Shown: positions 1 through 9,435 of the stretch, piece by piece | Layout: every line of letters begins with the position of its first letter | How positions within the stretch are numbered: position 1 is the stretch's first letter | DNA from: JACVRW01 sp963812415 | GTDB taxonomy: Bacteria > Actinomycetota > Thermoleophilia > Solirubrobacterales > Thermoleophilaceae | Direction of reading: 5' to 3' | Length of the DNA: 64,000 bases | NCBI GenBank assembly: GCA_963812415.1 | Contig: CAWEVH010000043.1 | Location: forward strand, 248,001-312,000 | Program-made: the position numbers and the translations under genes | The notes under the pieces: generated by a model | The model's database searches: none | What the model was told of the DNA's origin: nothing | Seen by the model: only the letters and a program-made list of their open reading frames with translations

Positions 1-3000
1 GGCGTCGTGGCGGAGCTCCGCGGCCTGGTCGGCGGAATGGAGCGCGGCCACAGCCTGGTTGGCGAACAGGCGCAGCGCCTGCAGCCGCGCGCGCGTCGGG
101 AGCAGCCGGTCGCGTGGGTCGTCGACCCAGATCAGGCCCAGCCGCTCGCCGTCGCGTTCCTCGAGGGGCACGAGCAGCCAGTGGCGCGACCAGGCGTGCG
201 GCCCGCGACCGTTCATCTCGGAGCGATGGTGCACGCGGTGCTCGCCGAGGCGTTCCTCGGCCACCTCGGTCGGGATCAGGTAGCAGCCCGCCACCTCGAA
301 CTCCGCCGTGAAGAGGGGCGCGATCGCCTCGAGCGTCATGCCGTGGTTCACGGCCTCGCCGTCCATCTCCCAGCCGCTCCCGGCGACCGGCGCCAGCGCG
401 CTCCCGGGCTCCTCGGCGAGCTCGATCACGACCTTGTCGAAGCCGAGCGCGTCCTGGATGCCGTCGCAGACCGCCTGGAGCACGTCGTCCGGGCCGTCCG
501 CCTCGGCCAGCCGCGCCGAGACCTCGAGCACGCTCTCCAGCATGCGCTGGTGCTGCACGTCGTTGGCGGTGTCCTGAGCGATCCGCAGCGCCAGCGCGGC
601 GTGGCCCGCGATCGCGACCAGCGCGTCGAGCTGCTCGTCGGAGGGCCGCCGGCCCGTGTGGGGCTCGTCGACCGACACGACTCCGATCAGCTCGCCCGTC
701 GAGTCCCGCAACGGCACGAACAGCGCGTCCTCGGCGCGCCAGGCGTCCGGGTCGTCGGTGGGAGCGATGTCGGGAACGAAGGTCTCGACGCCCAGCTCGT
801 CCCAGTCGAACTCCTCGCCGGGCACGAAGTAGGCGCCGCGCCGCTCGAACTGCGGGGCGAGGAGCGGGTACCAGGTGTCCGCCGGGGAGGCGCGGCCGAC
901 GAGCGCCTCGACCGACTGCTCGGAGCCAACCGCGGCGGCGGTGAGCATGTCGTCGAAGGCGGGCCGGTAGACGTTGACCACGACCGCGCCGTAGCCGAGC
1001 AGCTCGCCGATCGTGCGGCACACGTCCTCGAGCACGAGCTGGAGGTCGCGCTCGTCGCGAACCGAGGCGGTGCGCTCGAACATCGCGCCGAGCCGCACGA
1101 GCGTCGCCAGCTTGGAGGCGGCCATCAGGCGCTCCTCTTCGAGCCGATGCGGGACGATCTTCGACCGCTCCGCGCGCAGCTCGCGGCACACCCGCGCGGC
1201 CTCCGGGTCGACCTCCGGCCACGGGGCTCCGGGTCGCGCGAGCGCCCATCCCTGGCCGGTGGCGACGCCCAGGTGGATCAGAACACGCAGCTCGGAGAGC
1301 GTCTCGATTCCCTCCGCGCAGATCGACGCCCCGGTGGAGCGCGCGAAGTGGACGAGCGAGCCGATCAGGGCGATCTTGGCGGGGTCGGCGTGCACGTCCG
1401 CCACCAGCGCCCGGTCCAGCTTGATGATGTCCGCGCGCATGCTCATCACCTGCTGGAGCCCCGCGTATCCCTCGCCGGCGTCGTCGACGGCGATGCGCGC
1501 GCCGCGGGCGCGCAGCGGGTCGAGGTGGCGCTGGAGCCCCTCCACGTCCAGCACGCGCTCCTCCTCGGTGATCTCGACCACCACGCCCTGCAGGTTGGCC
1601 GGCAGCCGCTCGTGGACCTCCGGCGTGCCGAGCGCCGACGGGCTCAGGTTGACCGAGATGAAGGTGTCCTCGGGACGACCGGGGGTCTCGAGCGCGAGCC
1701 CCACGGCCTCCGCCTCCAGCGCCGCCCCCAGCCCGAAGCGATGCGCCTGTGAGAACCACCACGAAGGCGGCAGGCCGGGCTTGCCCTCGAAGCGGGCGAG
1801 CGCCTCGTAGCCCACCGGCTTGCCGGTCGCCAGCGCGACGATCGGCTGGAAGACCGCCGCCACCGCGTGCGGGCGCGCGATCAGCTCCGCGAACTCCTCG
1901 CGCTGCTCGTCGGTGACCACGAAGACGTGCTCGGGGTCGTACCTGCGCGAGCGTCCCCCGCCGCCCGCCTTGGCCCATGCGAGTGCGCCGCTCGCCAGCT
2001 GCAGGAGCGCGCCCGAGGTGCGCGGCGTCGTCGGGGAAGCAGGCGATCCCCGCCGAGCAGCGCAGCGAGCCGCGCATGGTTCCGGCGGCCTCGATCGCGG
2101 CGCGCGCGGCCTCGGCGAGCGCCAGAGCCTGCGTGCGGCCGGTGTCCGGAAGGACGATCCCGAACTCGTCACCCCCGACGCGCGCCACCTGGCCGAGGTT
2201 GCGCATCGCCGAGCGAAGGCTTCCGGCCGCCGCTCCCAGCATCTCGTCGCCGACCGGGTGGCCGCGCGAGTCGTTGAGAAGCTTGAAGTCGTCGATGTCG
2301 ATCAGGACGACGGCGAGCGGCCGGCCGTCGCGGCGCGCCGCCTCGAGCTCGTCGCCGAGCGCCTCCTGGAAGTGCCGGTGGTTGGCGAGCCCCGTGAGCG
2401 GGTCGCGGTGGGCGAGCTCCTCGAGGCCGGCGGTGGTTCTCCTCGAGGTCCGTGGCCATCGCGTCGAAGTCGGCGCGCGAGCCTGCCGAGCTCGTCGCGG
2501 CGGCGCCAGCCGAGGCGGGTGCGGAGGTCGCCGCGAGCCCACGGCCTGGGTCGCCAGCCGCAGGCGGCCGAGGGGGCGGAAGATCCCGAGCTGGAGGAGC
2601 AGCGCGGCGAACAGCGCGAACGCGCGAGCAGCACGCCGAGCACAAGGAGCACGCGCTCGTTGCGCTCCGCCAGCGCCTCGTCGGCGGCCTGGAGGTCCTG
2701 GCCCGTCACGAGCGCGGCGCGCCGGCGGCCGTCCTGCTCGAGCGGGGTCGCGAGCAACTCGTAGCGCCGCTCGCCCTCGCGCAGCTCACCGGCGCCCTGT
2801 TCACCGGAGCTCATGGCGTCGACTGCCAGGTGCGCCTCGGCGCGGCTGCCCGTCCCCGGGCCGAATGTGGCGACCGGAGCGGCCTCGCCGGGCGCGTAGA
2901 TCGCCGCCGAGGTGACCTCCGGATGCACCATCACGAGCTCGCGCACCTTGTCCGCGAGCGCGCTCGGCTCATCGAGGTCGGCCGGGCTGAGCGAGCCCTC

Positions 3001-3180
3001 GAACCTCGAGGTGGCGCCCCCGAGCACGGTGCGAGCGGAATCTCGGTAGGCGCCGTCGAGCTCCTCGCCGGAGCTCTTGCTCGCGACATAGGCGCAGGCG
3101 GCTGCCGCCACCAGGAGCGCGATGGACACCTGGAGGCGGAGGCTACGAAGCGCTTGTTTCGAGAGCCGAAGACGGGCCAA
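1..3180 (-). CDS. Membrane GGDEF-EAL-GAF c-di-GMP signalling protein (partial, frameshifted)
   Basis: This protein makes and/or degrades cyclic di-GMP at the membrane. Read from 3180 leftward it has a TTG start, an N-terminal membrane segment, an extracytoplasmic sensor region, a second membrane segment and a HAMP-like linker. A GGDEF domain follows (intact GGDEF motif at 2162-2176), then an EAL domain (EAL at 1798-1806, with SVNLSPS, VDDAGEGY, IKLDR and EGIET) and two GAF-like domains that run off the left edge. The canonical RxxD inhibitory site is not seen before GGDEF. Both catalytic motifs look intact, so the net activity is unclear. Frameshifts near 2024, 2430, 2500-2550 and 2640 split the frame; at 2024 and 2430 removing one C restores it, which suggests sequence errors. 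It may supply the ligand for the riboswitch at 22.6 kb (inference). Confidence 0.85.
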
Positions 3181-3234
3181 GCCGGGACACCGCGGTTTGT
3201 ATCGGCGGCCCGGGCCGTTCCCTGTAGCCCGAAA

Positions 3235-4572
3235 TCAGCGCAAAGTGCGGACTCTGACCGCGTGCGGATCCGGGGTCTTGCCCTCCAGGCCGGCGACCTG
3301 GGCCACGCCGGAGAGGCGGCCGGAGCGCCCGCCCTTCAGCACCTCGATCACTCCCACGCCCGGCGTGCTGCCGAAGGCCTCGTGGCCCGAGGCCGGCCGC
3401 GGACCACGCAGCGAGGCGAACATGTAGCGGCCGCCGGGTGAGAGGTCGAACAGGTCGGGCGCCGGGTCGCCGCTCAGCTCGCCCTCGAGCGAGAAGCTGC
3501 CCACCACCTGATCGCCGACCGGATACGGGTTGACCACCACGACGTCGTTCTCGATGCGGTCGCCCCACCACAGGTAGCGGCCCCGCTCCGTCAGCGCCAC
3601 CGCGTGGGCGTCCATCTGCGCGCCCGCCCCGTCACGGCTGTAGACCAGGCGCGCCTCCGGCGTGTTCGGCGTCGTGCTGGGCGCGCTGCCGAAGTCGGCG
3701 AGCTCGAATGCGTAGACCTCGTGGCCGTACATCTCGGCGGGGGCGCCGGCGCCGCTGTTCACGTACATCGTGCCCTGGGTCTCCATCTCCCCGCAGCCGT
3801 TGTCGTCGACCGTCGAGCGGTCGTACTCGGCCACGATCCGCATCTGCGGGCCGTTGTGGTCGACCACGAACATCCCGCCGCCCTTGAGCGTGACGAAGGT
3901 GAGCGCGCCGTCGCTCGTGGTGCGCGGGCAGATCGGCGCGTTGTCGGGACGGAGCACGGGGTCCTGGCAGGCCGCCCCGCTCGGCGTGGTGCAGGTGGCG
4001 AGGTCGATGGTCGCGGACTCCTCGAGCGTGAACTGCTCGCCCGCGTAGTCGGTGGCGATCCGCTGGAGCTTCTTGCCCGCCTGGTTCGCCACGATCAGGT
4101 GCTTCTGGTCGGGCGTCGGCCAGGCGGCGTGCGCCTGCGCGCCCACGTCGACGCAGCCCACCGGCTCGCGCGTCGCGGCGTCGAGGAACGCGATGTGTCC
4201 GCTCGCGACGAAGGCGATCACGGCATGGGTGTTGCCGCCCGGACCGTCGGCGTCGCCCCCGTTGAAGACGAGCATGTGCGGGCGAAGGGGTTCGCTGCCG
4301 GTCTTATCGAGACAGTAGGCGCGCACCGTGGCGCCGAGCTCGATCGTCTCGGGCAGCGCGGCCGTGGCGTCGTCGGCGAGCGCCTCGCCGTCGAAGACGT
4401 GCAGCCTGCCGGCGGAGCCGTTCGCGTCCGCTCCCTGCTGGTCGATCAGCCAGACCTCGAACGCCGGCGGGTCATCCGGGTCGGGATGCTGAGCCCCGGC
4501 GGTGCCGACGAGCACCACGACGGCGGTGCAGGCCATGCAGACGAGAGCCGCCAGCAGGATGCGGGGCTTCAT
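3235..4572 (-). CDS. Secreted beta-propeller-like (YVTN/cytochrome D1-type) protein
   Basis: A 445-residue exported protein. The N-terminus has a clear signal peptide: MKPR, a hydrophobic stretch, then a GTAGAQ cleavage region near residue 27. The body has repeated short strands of the propeller type, such as HAVIAFVASGHIAFLD, MFVVDHNG and YLWWGDRIENDVVVVN, with DPHAV near the end. Several paired cysteines fit an extracytoplasmic fold. Proteins of this kind are often annotated as YncE-like or quinoprotein amine-dehydrogenase-like. No catalytic residues can be assigned, so the function is unknown. It stands alone between the signalling protein and DUF6504, on the same strand. Confidence 0.6.
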   Translation of the reverse strand: MKPRILLAALVCMACTAVVVLVGTAGAQHPDPDDPPAFEVWLIDQQGADANGSAGRLHVFDGEALADDATAALPETIELGATVRAYCLDKTGSEPLRPHMLVFNGGDADGPGGNTHAVIAFVASGHIAFLDAATREPVGCVDVGAQAHAAWPTPDQKHLIVANQAGKKLQRIATDYAGEQFTLEESATIDLATCTTPSGAACQDPVLRPDNAPICPRTTSDGALTFVTLKGGGMFVVDHNGPQMRIVAEYDRSTVDDNGCGEMETQGTMYVNSGAGAPAEMYGHEVYAFELADFGSAPSTTPNTPEARLVYSRDGAGAQMDAHAVALTERGRYLWWGDRIENDVVVVNPYPVGDQVVGSFSLEGELSGDPAPDLFDLSPGGRYMFASLRGPRPASGHEAFGSTPGVGVIEVLKGGRSGRLSGVAQVAGLEGKTPDPHAVRVRTLR

Positions 4573-4680
4573 GAAGGGTTCCTCCTCGGGTGGGCGGGTA
4601 CTTCAGGGGCTCCCTTCGGACGATGCGGGATGCTCCATGAGCGCCGCTCCGGTTCGATGGAGGTTCGGCCGAGCGATCCA

Positions 4681-4947
4681 CTACGAACGCTGGAGGAACC
4701 AGCCGCCTCCGACGAGGTCGCGGAACACCACGACGTTCCGGCCGTCGGTCAGGACGAGCTCGAAGTAGCGCCGGCGCAGCGGCCTGCCTGTCCACCAGCG
4801 GTCCTCGACGACCCACTCCTCGCGCACCGAGTCGACCGTCCCGCCCGCCACCGTGCGCGGTACCCCGCCGCTCCCGGGGATCACCGCGGTCGGCTTCGGG
4901 GCGCCGAGCCTGCGCCCGCCGCCGCCTGACGGGGGTGGAGCGTTCAT
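4681..4947 (-). CDS. DUF6504 family small protein coupled to ImuB
   Basis: An 88-residue protein with a Gly/Pro-rich head followed by a compact domain containing VREEWVVEDRWWTGRPLRRRYFEL and GGGWFLQRS. The pattern matches the DUF6504 family, which in actinobacteria commonly sits directly after Y-family polymerase genes. Its ATG (4947-4945) overlaps the imuB stop in an ATGA junction, so translation is probably coupled. Function is not established. Context suggests a role in damage-induced translesion synthesis. Confidence 0.65.
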   Translation of the reverse strand: MNAPPPSGGGGRRLGAPKPTAVIPGSGGVPRTVAGGTVDSVREEWVVEDRWWTGRPLRRRYFELVLTDGRNVVVFRDLVGGGWFLQRS

Positions 4948-6177
4948 CCGGCCGGGGCGTCCGGGAACGGCGCGAGCAGCGCTCGGCGCTCGGGAATGCG
5001 GGAGTCCGGGTCCACGTCGAGCACGCGCAGAGCCGCGTCCGCCCCCGCCGCCTGGCGCGCCTGGCGAACCGCCTCGCCCAGGCGCGCGCGGCGCACCGCG
5101 GCGGCCTCGTCGAGCAGGCGCCCCTGGTCGTGCGCGGGCGGCCCGAAGGCCTCGACCACGAGCGCGAGCGACTCGGACGGCGCGGGCAGCTCAGCGAGCT
5201 TGGGTGCGAGCGCGAGCCGGATGCGGACCGGGTCCGCGCTCGCCCGCCGCAGGGTGACCACCGTGCGCCAGGTGCCGCCGGCCACGAAGCGCGCCGACAC
5301 CGCGAGCGCCCGCAGCGAGCGCCCGCGCCGCTCGCGGCGGGCGAGCACGCGCGCGATCAGCAGCTCGAGCGAGCGCTCGAGCTGCTGGCCGGAGACCGCC
5401 TCGGGCAGCTCGAGGCGCTCGCTCACGGGCTCGGTCGGGCGGCGCGGCTCGAGCGGGGTGTCCCGCCCGCGCGCCAGGTCGAGCGCGTGCAGGCCCGGGT
5501 GGCCGAAGCGCTCCGCCATCGCCCGCGCGGACAGCGCGGCGAGCTCTCCCAGCGTTCGGATCCCGAGCTGCTCGAGCACCTCCGGCAGGCCCTGGAGCTC
5601 CGGCCGGATGCGCAGGAGGCCGGCGGGAAGCGGGTCGAGGAAGCGCCGCACCCCGGAGCCCTCGATCACCACCTCGCGCCAAGGGCGCGCGGCGGTGGTC
5701 GCGCGCCGCGCGCCGGCGCGGCCGGGCCCGGAGCGCGGCGGCATGGGCGGCGAAGCGGCTGGGCGCGACACCGAAGCGGGCTCCCGGTCCGAGCGCCCGC
5801 CGGGCCGCGGCGAGCACACCGTGGAGGTCGCCACCGTGGAGGCCGAGCAGCCCCTCGGCCTCGAAGAAGACGACGCCCGCGCGATCGGACTCCACGGCCG
5901 CGCCGATCCCCTCGAGCCGGTCGAGCACCGTGCCCCAGAGCGAGCGCACGCCCTCGGGGTCGGGCGGCACGAGCCGCAGGGCGGGACAGCGCGACATCGC
6001 CTCCCCCAGCCGCATGCCGGCCACCACGCCGAACGCCTCGGCGGGCGCCGAGACCTCCCCCACCAGCTGCTCGCGCCCGGCCTCGGGCGCCAGGGCGGTG
6101 GGCTCGGAGAGGAGCGCCCGCCTGTCGCCCAGGGCGGCCAGCAGCTCGAAGCGGGGGTAGAGGACGCACACGACCAT
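4944..6177 (-). CDS. imuB: ImuB-like Y-family DNA polymerase homologue (frameshifted)
   Basis: This is a Y-family polymerase-like protein of the ImuB/DnaE2 mutasome type. The N-terminal frame begins MVVCVLYPRFELLAALG and contains the palm-like stretch SRCPALRLVPPDPEG. The C-terminal part contains LQGLPEVLEQLGIRTLGELAAL (helix-hairpin-helix-like region) and the little-finger region. The canonical catalytic acidic residues of active Y polymerases are not evident, as is typical for ImuB. One frameshift near 5710-5740 separates the halves. I chose ATG 6177 because an ATG seven codons upstream lies inside a LexA site. imuA and dnaE2 are not adjacent here. Confidence 0.75.
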
Positions 6178-6181
6178 GATA

Positions 6182-6195
6182 CGAACACATGTTCG
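6182..6195. promoter_or_regulatory. LexA/SOS box in front of imuB
   Basis: CGAACACATGTTCG is a perfect palindrome in its arms (CGAAC-N4-GTTCG). It matches the Gram-positive/actinobacterial LexA consensus. It ends five bases before the chosen imuB start codon, so LexA binding would block the start region directly. I expect damage-inducible expression of imuB and DUF6504. Confidence 0.85.
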
Positions 6196-6201
6196 CATCT
6201 G

Positions 6202-6238
6202 GGGCGGCGGCGTGCAAGGTCGCTGTCAGCCGCCGCCC
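6202..6238 (-). terminator. GC hairpin at the end of the glycosyltransferase gene
   Basis: GGGCGGCGGC (6202-6211) and GCCGCCGCCC (6229-6238) form a perfect 10-bp stem with a 17-base loop that contains the stop codon of the upstream gene. There is no T-tract. It lies between the glycosyltransferase end and the LexA box, where it could insulate imuB from readthrough. Confidence 0.5.
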
Positions 6239-7516
6239 GCCACGCGCTCGATCAGGTCGGCCGCGCGCTCGGTGCCGCGCACGTCGCGAAGCCGCGCGGA
6301 GATCCGCCGCCAGGCGGTCGCGCAGCCCGGCATCGCCAGCAGCTGGTCGAGCGCGGCCGGCAGCTCGGCCGGGTCGTGCTCGTAGGTGTCAAGCCGGATG
6401 CCGAACCCGGTCTCGTCGATCCGCTGCGCGTTGTCGTACTGGTCCCAGAACACCGGCAGGACCACCATCGGCTTGCCGAAGTGGAGGCACTCGGTGACGG
6501 TGTTGTTGCCGCCGTGCGTGATCACGCGCGTCGACCTGCGGGAGGACCGACGCCTGCGGCAGGAACTCCTCGCCCACCATGTTGTCCGCCAGCTCGAGCT
6601 GGTCGTGCTGCGGCCCCATCGAGACGACCACCCGGTAGGGCCGCCCGGCCAGCGAGCCGATCGAGCGCGCGCATCAGCTCGAGGTCCCCCGAGGCCGAGC
6701 GAGCCGAGGCTGAGGTAGACGAGCGGCCCCTCGCGCTCCGGCCAGCGCGGCCGGCAGCTCCCAGTCCGCGTCGGTCGCGCGCACGCTGCGACTCGAGGTT
6801 GTGCCAGCGTCGGCCCGAGCGGCCGCGCCCGCTCGTAGTCGACCTCCGAGGGGTAGATCCAAAGGTTCAGGCCGGTCCGACTCGTGGATGAACTCGAGCT
6901 CCGGCAGCGGCGGGCGCACCGCGCTCGCGGCAGAAGGCGTCGAAGTCGGCTTGCAGGTCGGCGTGCGTGCGCCGGAACTCGTGCGCGGAAGGCGTCCCAG
7001 CCCGCGCGGTCGGCAGCTCGGGTAGCCGGAGAAGGTGGGCGCCACGTCGGGGTCCTTCAGCTCGGCCGGGTTGCAGGAGACGATCCGCACCCAGGGCCGG
7101 CCCGACGCCGGCAGGGCCGGGAACGACGACGACGTTGTCCTCGACGATCACGTCCGGCTCGAGCTCGCCGATGATCTCGACGAGCCGCTCGTCGACGTAG
7201 CTTCGCGCCGTCGACGAGCGCCTGGAAGGTCGGCGCGACGAACCCCTCGAGCTGCTCGATCGTGGGGGTGCGGAAGACGGGAGCCGTCTCGCGGATGAAG
7301 TCCTTCCAGAACTGGCCCGGGTCCTCCTCGGAGTCGTCCGGCGGCGTCGAGCCGCATGAGCCGCTCCTCGAAGCCCTTCTCCTCGAGCGCCCCCTTGAAC
7401 GACTCCTCGACGATGAACAGCACCCGGTGGCCTCGCCGGCGCAGCACGTCGCCGATGCCGACGCAGTTGTTGGTCGGCCCGTAGGCGCCCTCCGGGAAGA
7501 AGACGATCGTGCTCAT
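6226..7516 (-). CDS. MGT/UGT-family glycosyltransferase (multiply frameshifted)
   Basis: The protein transfers a sugar from a nucleotide-sugar donor to a small acceptor (GT1, macrolide-type or UDP-glucuronosyl-like family). The N-terminus begins MSTIVFFPEGAYGPTNNCVG, a typical first strand and loop of the GT-B fold. The C-terminus carries the donor-site signature THGGNNTVTECLHFGKPMV followed by LPVFWDQYDNAQRI. The middle is spread over several frames, with about five one-base shifts between 6530 and 7370. Conserved family sequence persists on both sides of each shift, so sequence error is more likely than gene decay, although decay cannot be excluded. Substrate is unknown. Confidence 0.7.
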
Positions 7517-7606
7517 GCGGGCGGCACCCTACGGTCTCGAGCGACGCAGCGCGCGTGGTGCGACGAACGTGCTGGAGTACGGGCCATAGCATCAACTCCG
7601 GGACGT

Positions 7607-8209
7607 TCATCGACGTGGCCGACGCAACCGGTGAAGCGGCGCGGCGAGCGTGGCGAGCACCGCGGAGGTCACGATCTCCACGTAGCGCTCCGCCGGCAGG
7701 CCGGCCTCGGTCACGAGGTCGTCCCAGACCCGAAAGGAGATGAGCTCCCATACGAGCGCCGCCGCCTCGTCCGAGCGCCAGCTGCGGTGCACGTGGCCCT
7801 CGCGGCGAAGCGTCCGGGCGATGGCCGCGGCTCCCTGCATGCGCTTGGCGGTGCGATCGCGCCAAGCCGCGCCGGCGGCCCCCTCGGTAGCGCGCTGCTG
7901 GTCGAGCGCGCGTGCGAGCGCGGCGATGCGCGGGTTGCGCTGCGCCTGCATCTCGGCCCACGCGCGCAGCTGGGCCGGGCCGTCGCCGGCGTCCGACACG
8001 GCGGCGATCCATCCCGCGAGGTCCTCCCGCTCGTCCACGTGCTCGACGAGCGCCAGCAGCAGCGCGGCCCGGTCGGGAAAGTGCAGGTAGAGCGCCTGGC
8101 GGGAGATGCCGCTCGCCCGCGCCAGCTCGGACATCGACGGCGTGGCCTCGGGCCGCTCCTCGACCAGCGAGCGCGCCGTCTGGAGGATTCGCTCGCGCGT
8201 ACTTGACAC
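7607..8209 (-). CDS. TetR/AcrR family transcriptional regulator
   Basis: A 200-residue repressor. The N-terminal helix-turn-helix is clear (SMSELARASGISRQALYLHF, residues about 25-44), and the rest is an all-helical ligand-binding domain. The GTG at 8209 is the only usable start, because an in-frame TGA lies two codons upstream. That start codon falls inside the inverted repeat 8202-8217, so the protein probably represses itself and the divergent NTF2-type gene at 8274. The ligand is unknown. Confidence 0.85.
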   Translation of the reverse strand: MSSTRERILQTARSLVEERPEATPSMSELARASGISRQALYLHFPDRAALLLALVEHVDEREDLAGWIAAVSDAGDGPAQLRAWAEMQAQRNPRIAALARALDQQRATEGAAGAAWRDRTAKRMQGAAAIARTLRREGHVHRSWRSDEAAALVWELISFRVWDDLVTEAGLPAERYVEIVTSAVLATLAAPLHRLRRPRR

Positions 8210-8217
8210 CTGTCAAG
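8202..8217. promoter_or_regulatory. TetR operator 1 (overlaps the repressor start codon)
   Basis: CTTGACACCTGTCAAG is a perfect inverted repeat with 7-base arms and a 2-base centre. It includes the GTG start of the divergent TetR gene. A near-identical site lies 35 bp away (8237-8252). Confidence 0.75.
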
Positions 8218-8236
8218 CGTATCGTGTAGAACTGAA

Positions 8237-8252
8237 CTTGTCACCTGTCAAG
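8237..8252. promoter_or_regulatory. TetR operator 2
   Basis: CTTGTCACCTGTCAAG repeats operator 1 with one mismatch in the left arm. The centre-to-centre distance of 35 bp is a little over three helical turns. It sits just upstream of the NTF2-type gene starting at 8274, so both divergent genes can be covered. Confidence 0.7.
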
Positions 8253-8273
8253 TACGCGAGCAAGCGAGGACTC

Positions 8274-8664
8274 ATGGGCACGACCACCACCGCCGGGAAC
8301 ACCGTCCGCCTCCTGGAGGACGCCTGGAACGCCGCCGACGGCGAGGCATTCGGAGCGCCGTTCGCCGAGGACGCCGACTTCGTGAACGTCCGCGGCGAGC
8401 TCCACTCGGGACGGCGCGCGATCGCCGCCGGCCACCAGGGCATCTTCGACAAGCATCTACGCGGGGAGCACGGTCCGCTACCGGGTGCTCCAGGCCCGCG
8501 AGCTCGACGACGGCTCGATCCTCGCCCACGTGGACGCGCAGCTGTCCGTGCCGGGTGGACCGCTCGCCGGCGACCACCAGGCCCTGGCCAGCGTGCTGCT
8601 CGTGGAGAACGGCGAGGGCTGCGCGATGGCCGCCTTCCACAACACGTGGTGGCAGCCGGCTGAG
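8274..8664 (+). CDS. NTF2-fold/SnoaL-like (SgcJ/EcaC type) protein (frameshifted)
   Basis: A small protein of about 125-130 residues with the cone-shaped NTF2 fold. The N-terminal frame reads MGTTTTAGNTVRLLEDAWNA and continues with FAEDADFVNVRGELHSGRRA, typical of the SgcJ/EcaC group. The frame shifts near 8463; removing one G gives RGSTVRYRVLQARELDDGS, which continues to AAFHNTWWQPA. The end is also uncertain by one base, with the stop near 8661-8663. It is divergent from the TetR gene and probably its target. The reaction is unknown. Confidence 0.65.
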
Positions 8665-8689
8665 CGGCGGCAGGGTCGCTGTCAGCCGG
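8656..8689. terminator. Inverted repeat spanning two convergent stop codons
   Basis: CCGGCTGA (8656-8663) and TCAGCCGG (8682-8689) are perfect 8-base arms. They include the stop of the NTF2 gene on one strand and the TauE stop on the other. No T-tract is present. It is a candidate bidirectional terminator. Confidence 0.5.
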
Positions 8690-9422
8690 AGAGCGCCGCC
8701 GCCCCCGCCACCAGGCTCGCCACCCCGGTGACCAGGACGAGTCCGAGCGCGATGCGGAAGAAGCGCTCGTGGTCCACGCGCGAGAACGCGAACGCCCCGA
8801 GCAGGTGGCCGGCGAGCACGAGCACCAGCAGCCCCGCGAGCAGCCCGGGCCGCAGCGCGCCGCCGCCCTCCACCGCCAGCAGGATCGCTCCCCCGGCGAC
8901 GTTGAGCGCCAGGAAGCTCGCCGCCAGCGTCGCCCGGAACTCGCGCGCGCTCACGCCGTGCGCCTCGAGCCAGAGCACGATCGGCGGCCCGCTCACGCTG
9001 ATCGAGGTGGTGAGCACCCCGCTCGCGAAGCCCACGGCCAGGCTCGCGCCGGCGGCCAGGCGGGGCGGTCGCGCGAGCAGCCGTCGGCGCAGCTGCCAGG
9101 TGGCCGCGGCGATCACGGCCAGGCCGACGCCGATCTGGAGCACCTCCTTGGAGAGCGCTCCGAGGATCACCACGCCGACGCCGAGCCCCGGCAGGGCGGC
9201 CGCCAGCATCGGCGCCAGCCGGCGCCAGTCCACGTGCTCGGGGCGCCCGCGCTCGAACAGCACCAGCAGGTTGAGCGCCAGGCCGAGTATGAGCAGGGTC
9301 GTCACGGCCTCGGCGGGCCGGAGCACCGCGAACAGCGCCGGCGAGAGCACGAGCGCGAAGCCGAAGCCCGTGCTCGACTGGACCGCCGCCCCGACGAGCG
9401 CCGCGATCGCGGCGAGGAGCAT
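8682..9422 (-). CDS. TauE/SafE family sulfite/anion exporter
   Basis: A 246-residue integral membrane protein with about eight hydrophobic segments and the two-half layout of the TauE/SafE (DUF81) family. The first half begins GAAVQSSTGFGFALVLSPAL. The second half has the repeated SGVLTTSISVSGPPIVLW motif. Family members export sulfite, sulfoacetate or related organosulfur anions, but the substrate cannot be read here. It stands alone, convergent with the NTF2 gene and downstream of pepP on the same strand with a 13-base gap. Confidence 0.8.
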   Translation of the reverse strand: MLLAAIAALVGAAVQSSTGFGFALVLSPALFAVLRPAEAVTTLLILGLALNLLVLFERGRPEHVDWRRLAPMLAAALPGLGVGVVILGALSKEVLQIGVGLAVIAAATWQLRRRLLARPPRLAAGASLAVGFASGVLTTSISVSGPPIVLWLEAHGVSAREFRATLAASFLALNVAGGAILLAVEGGGALRPGLLAGLLVLVLAGHLLGAFAFSRVDHERFFRIALGLVLVTGVASLVAGAAALSG

Positions 9423-9435
9423 CAGCCGGAGATTC

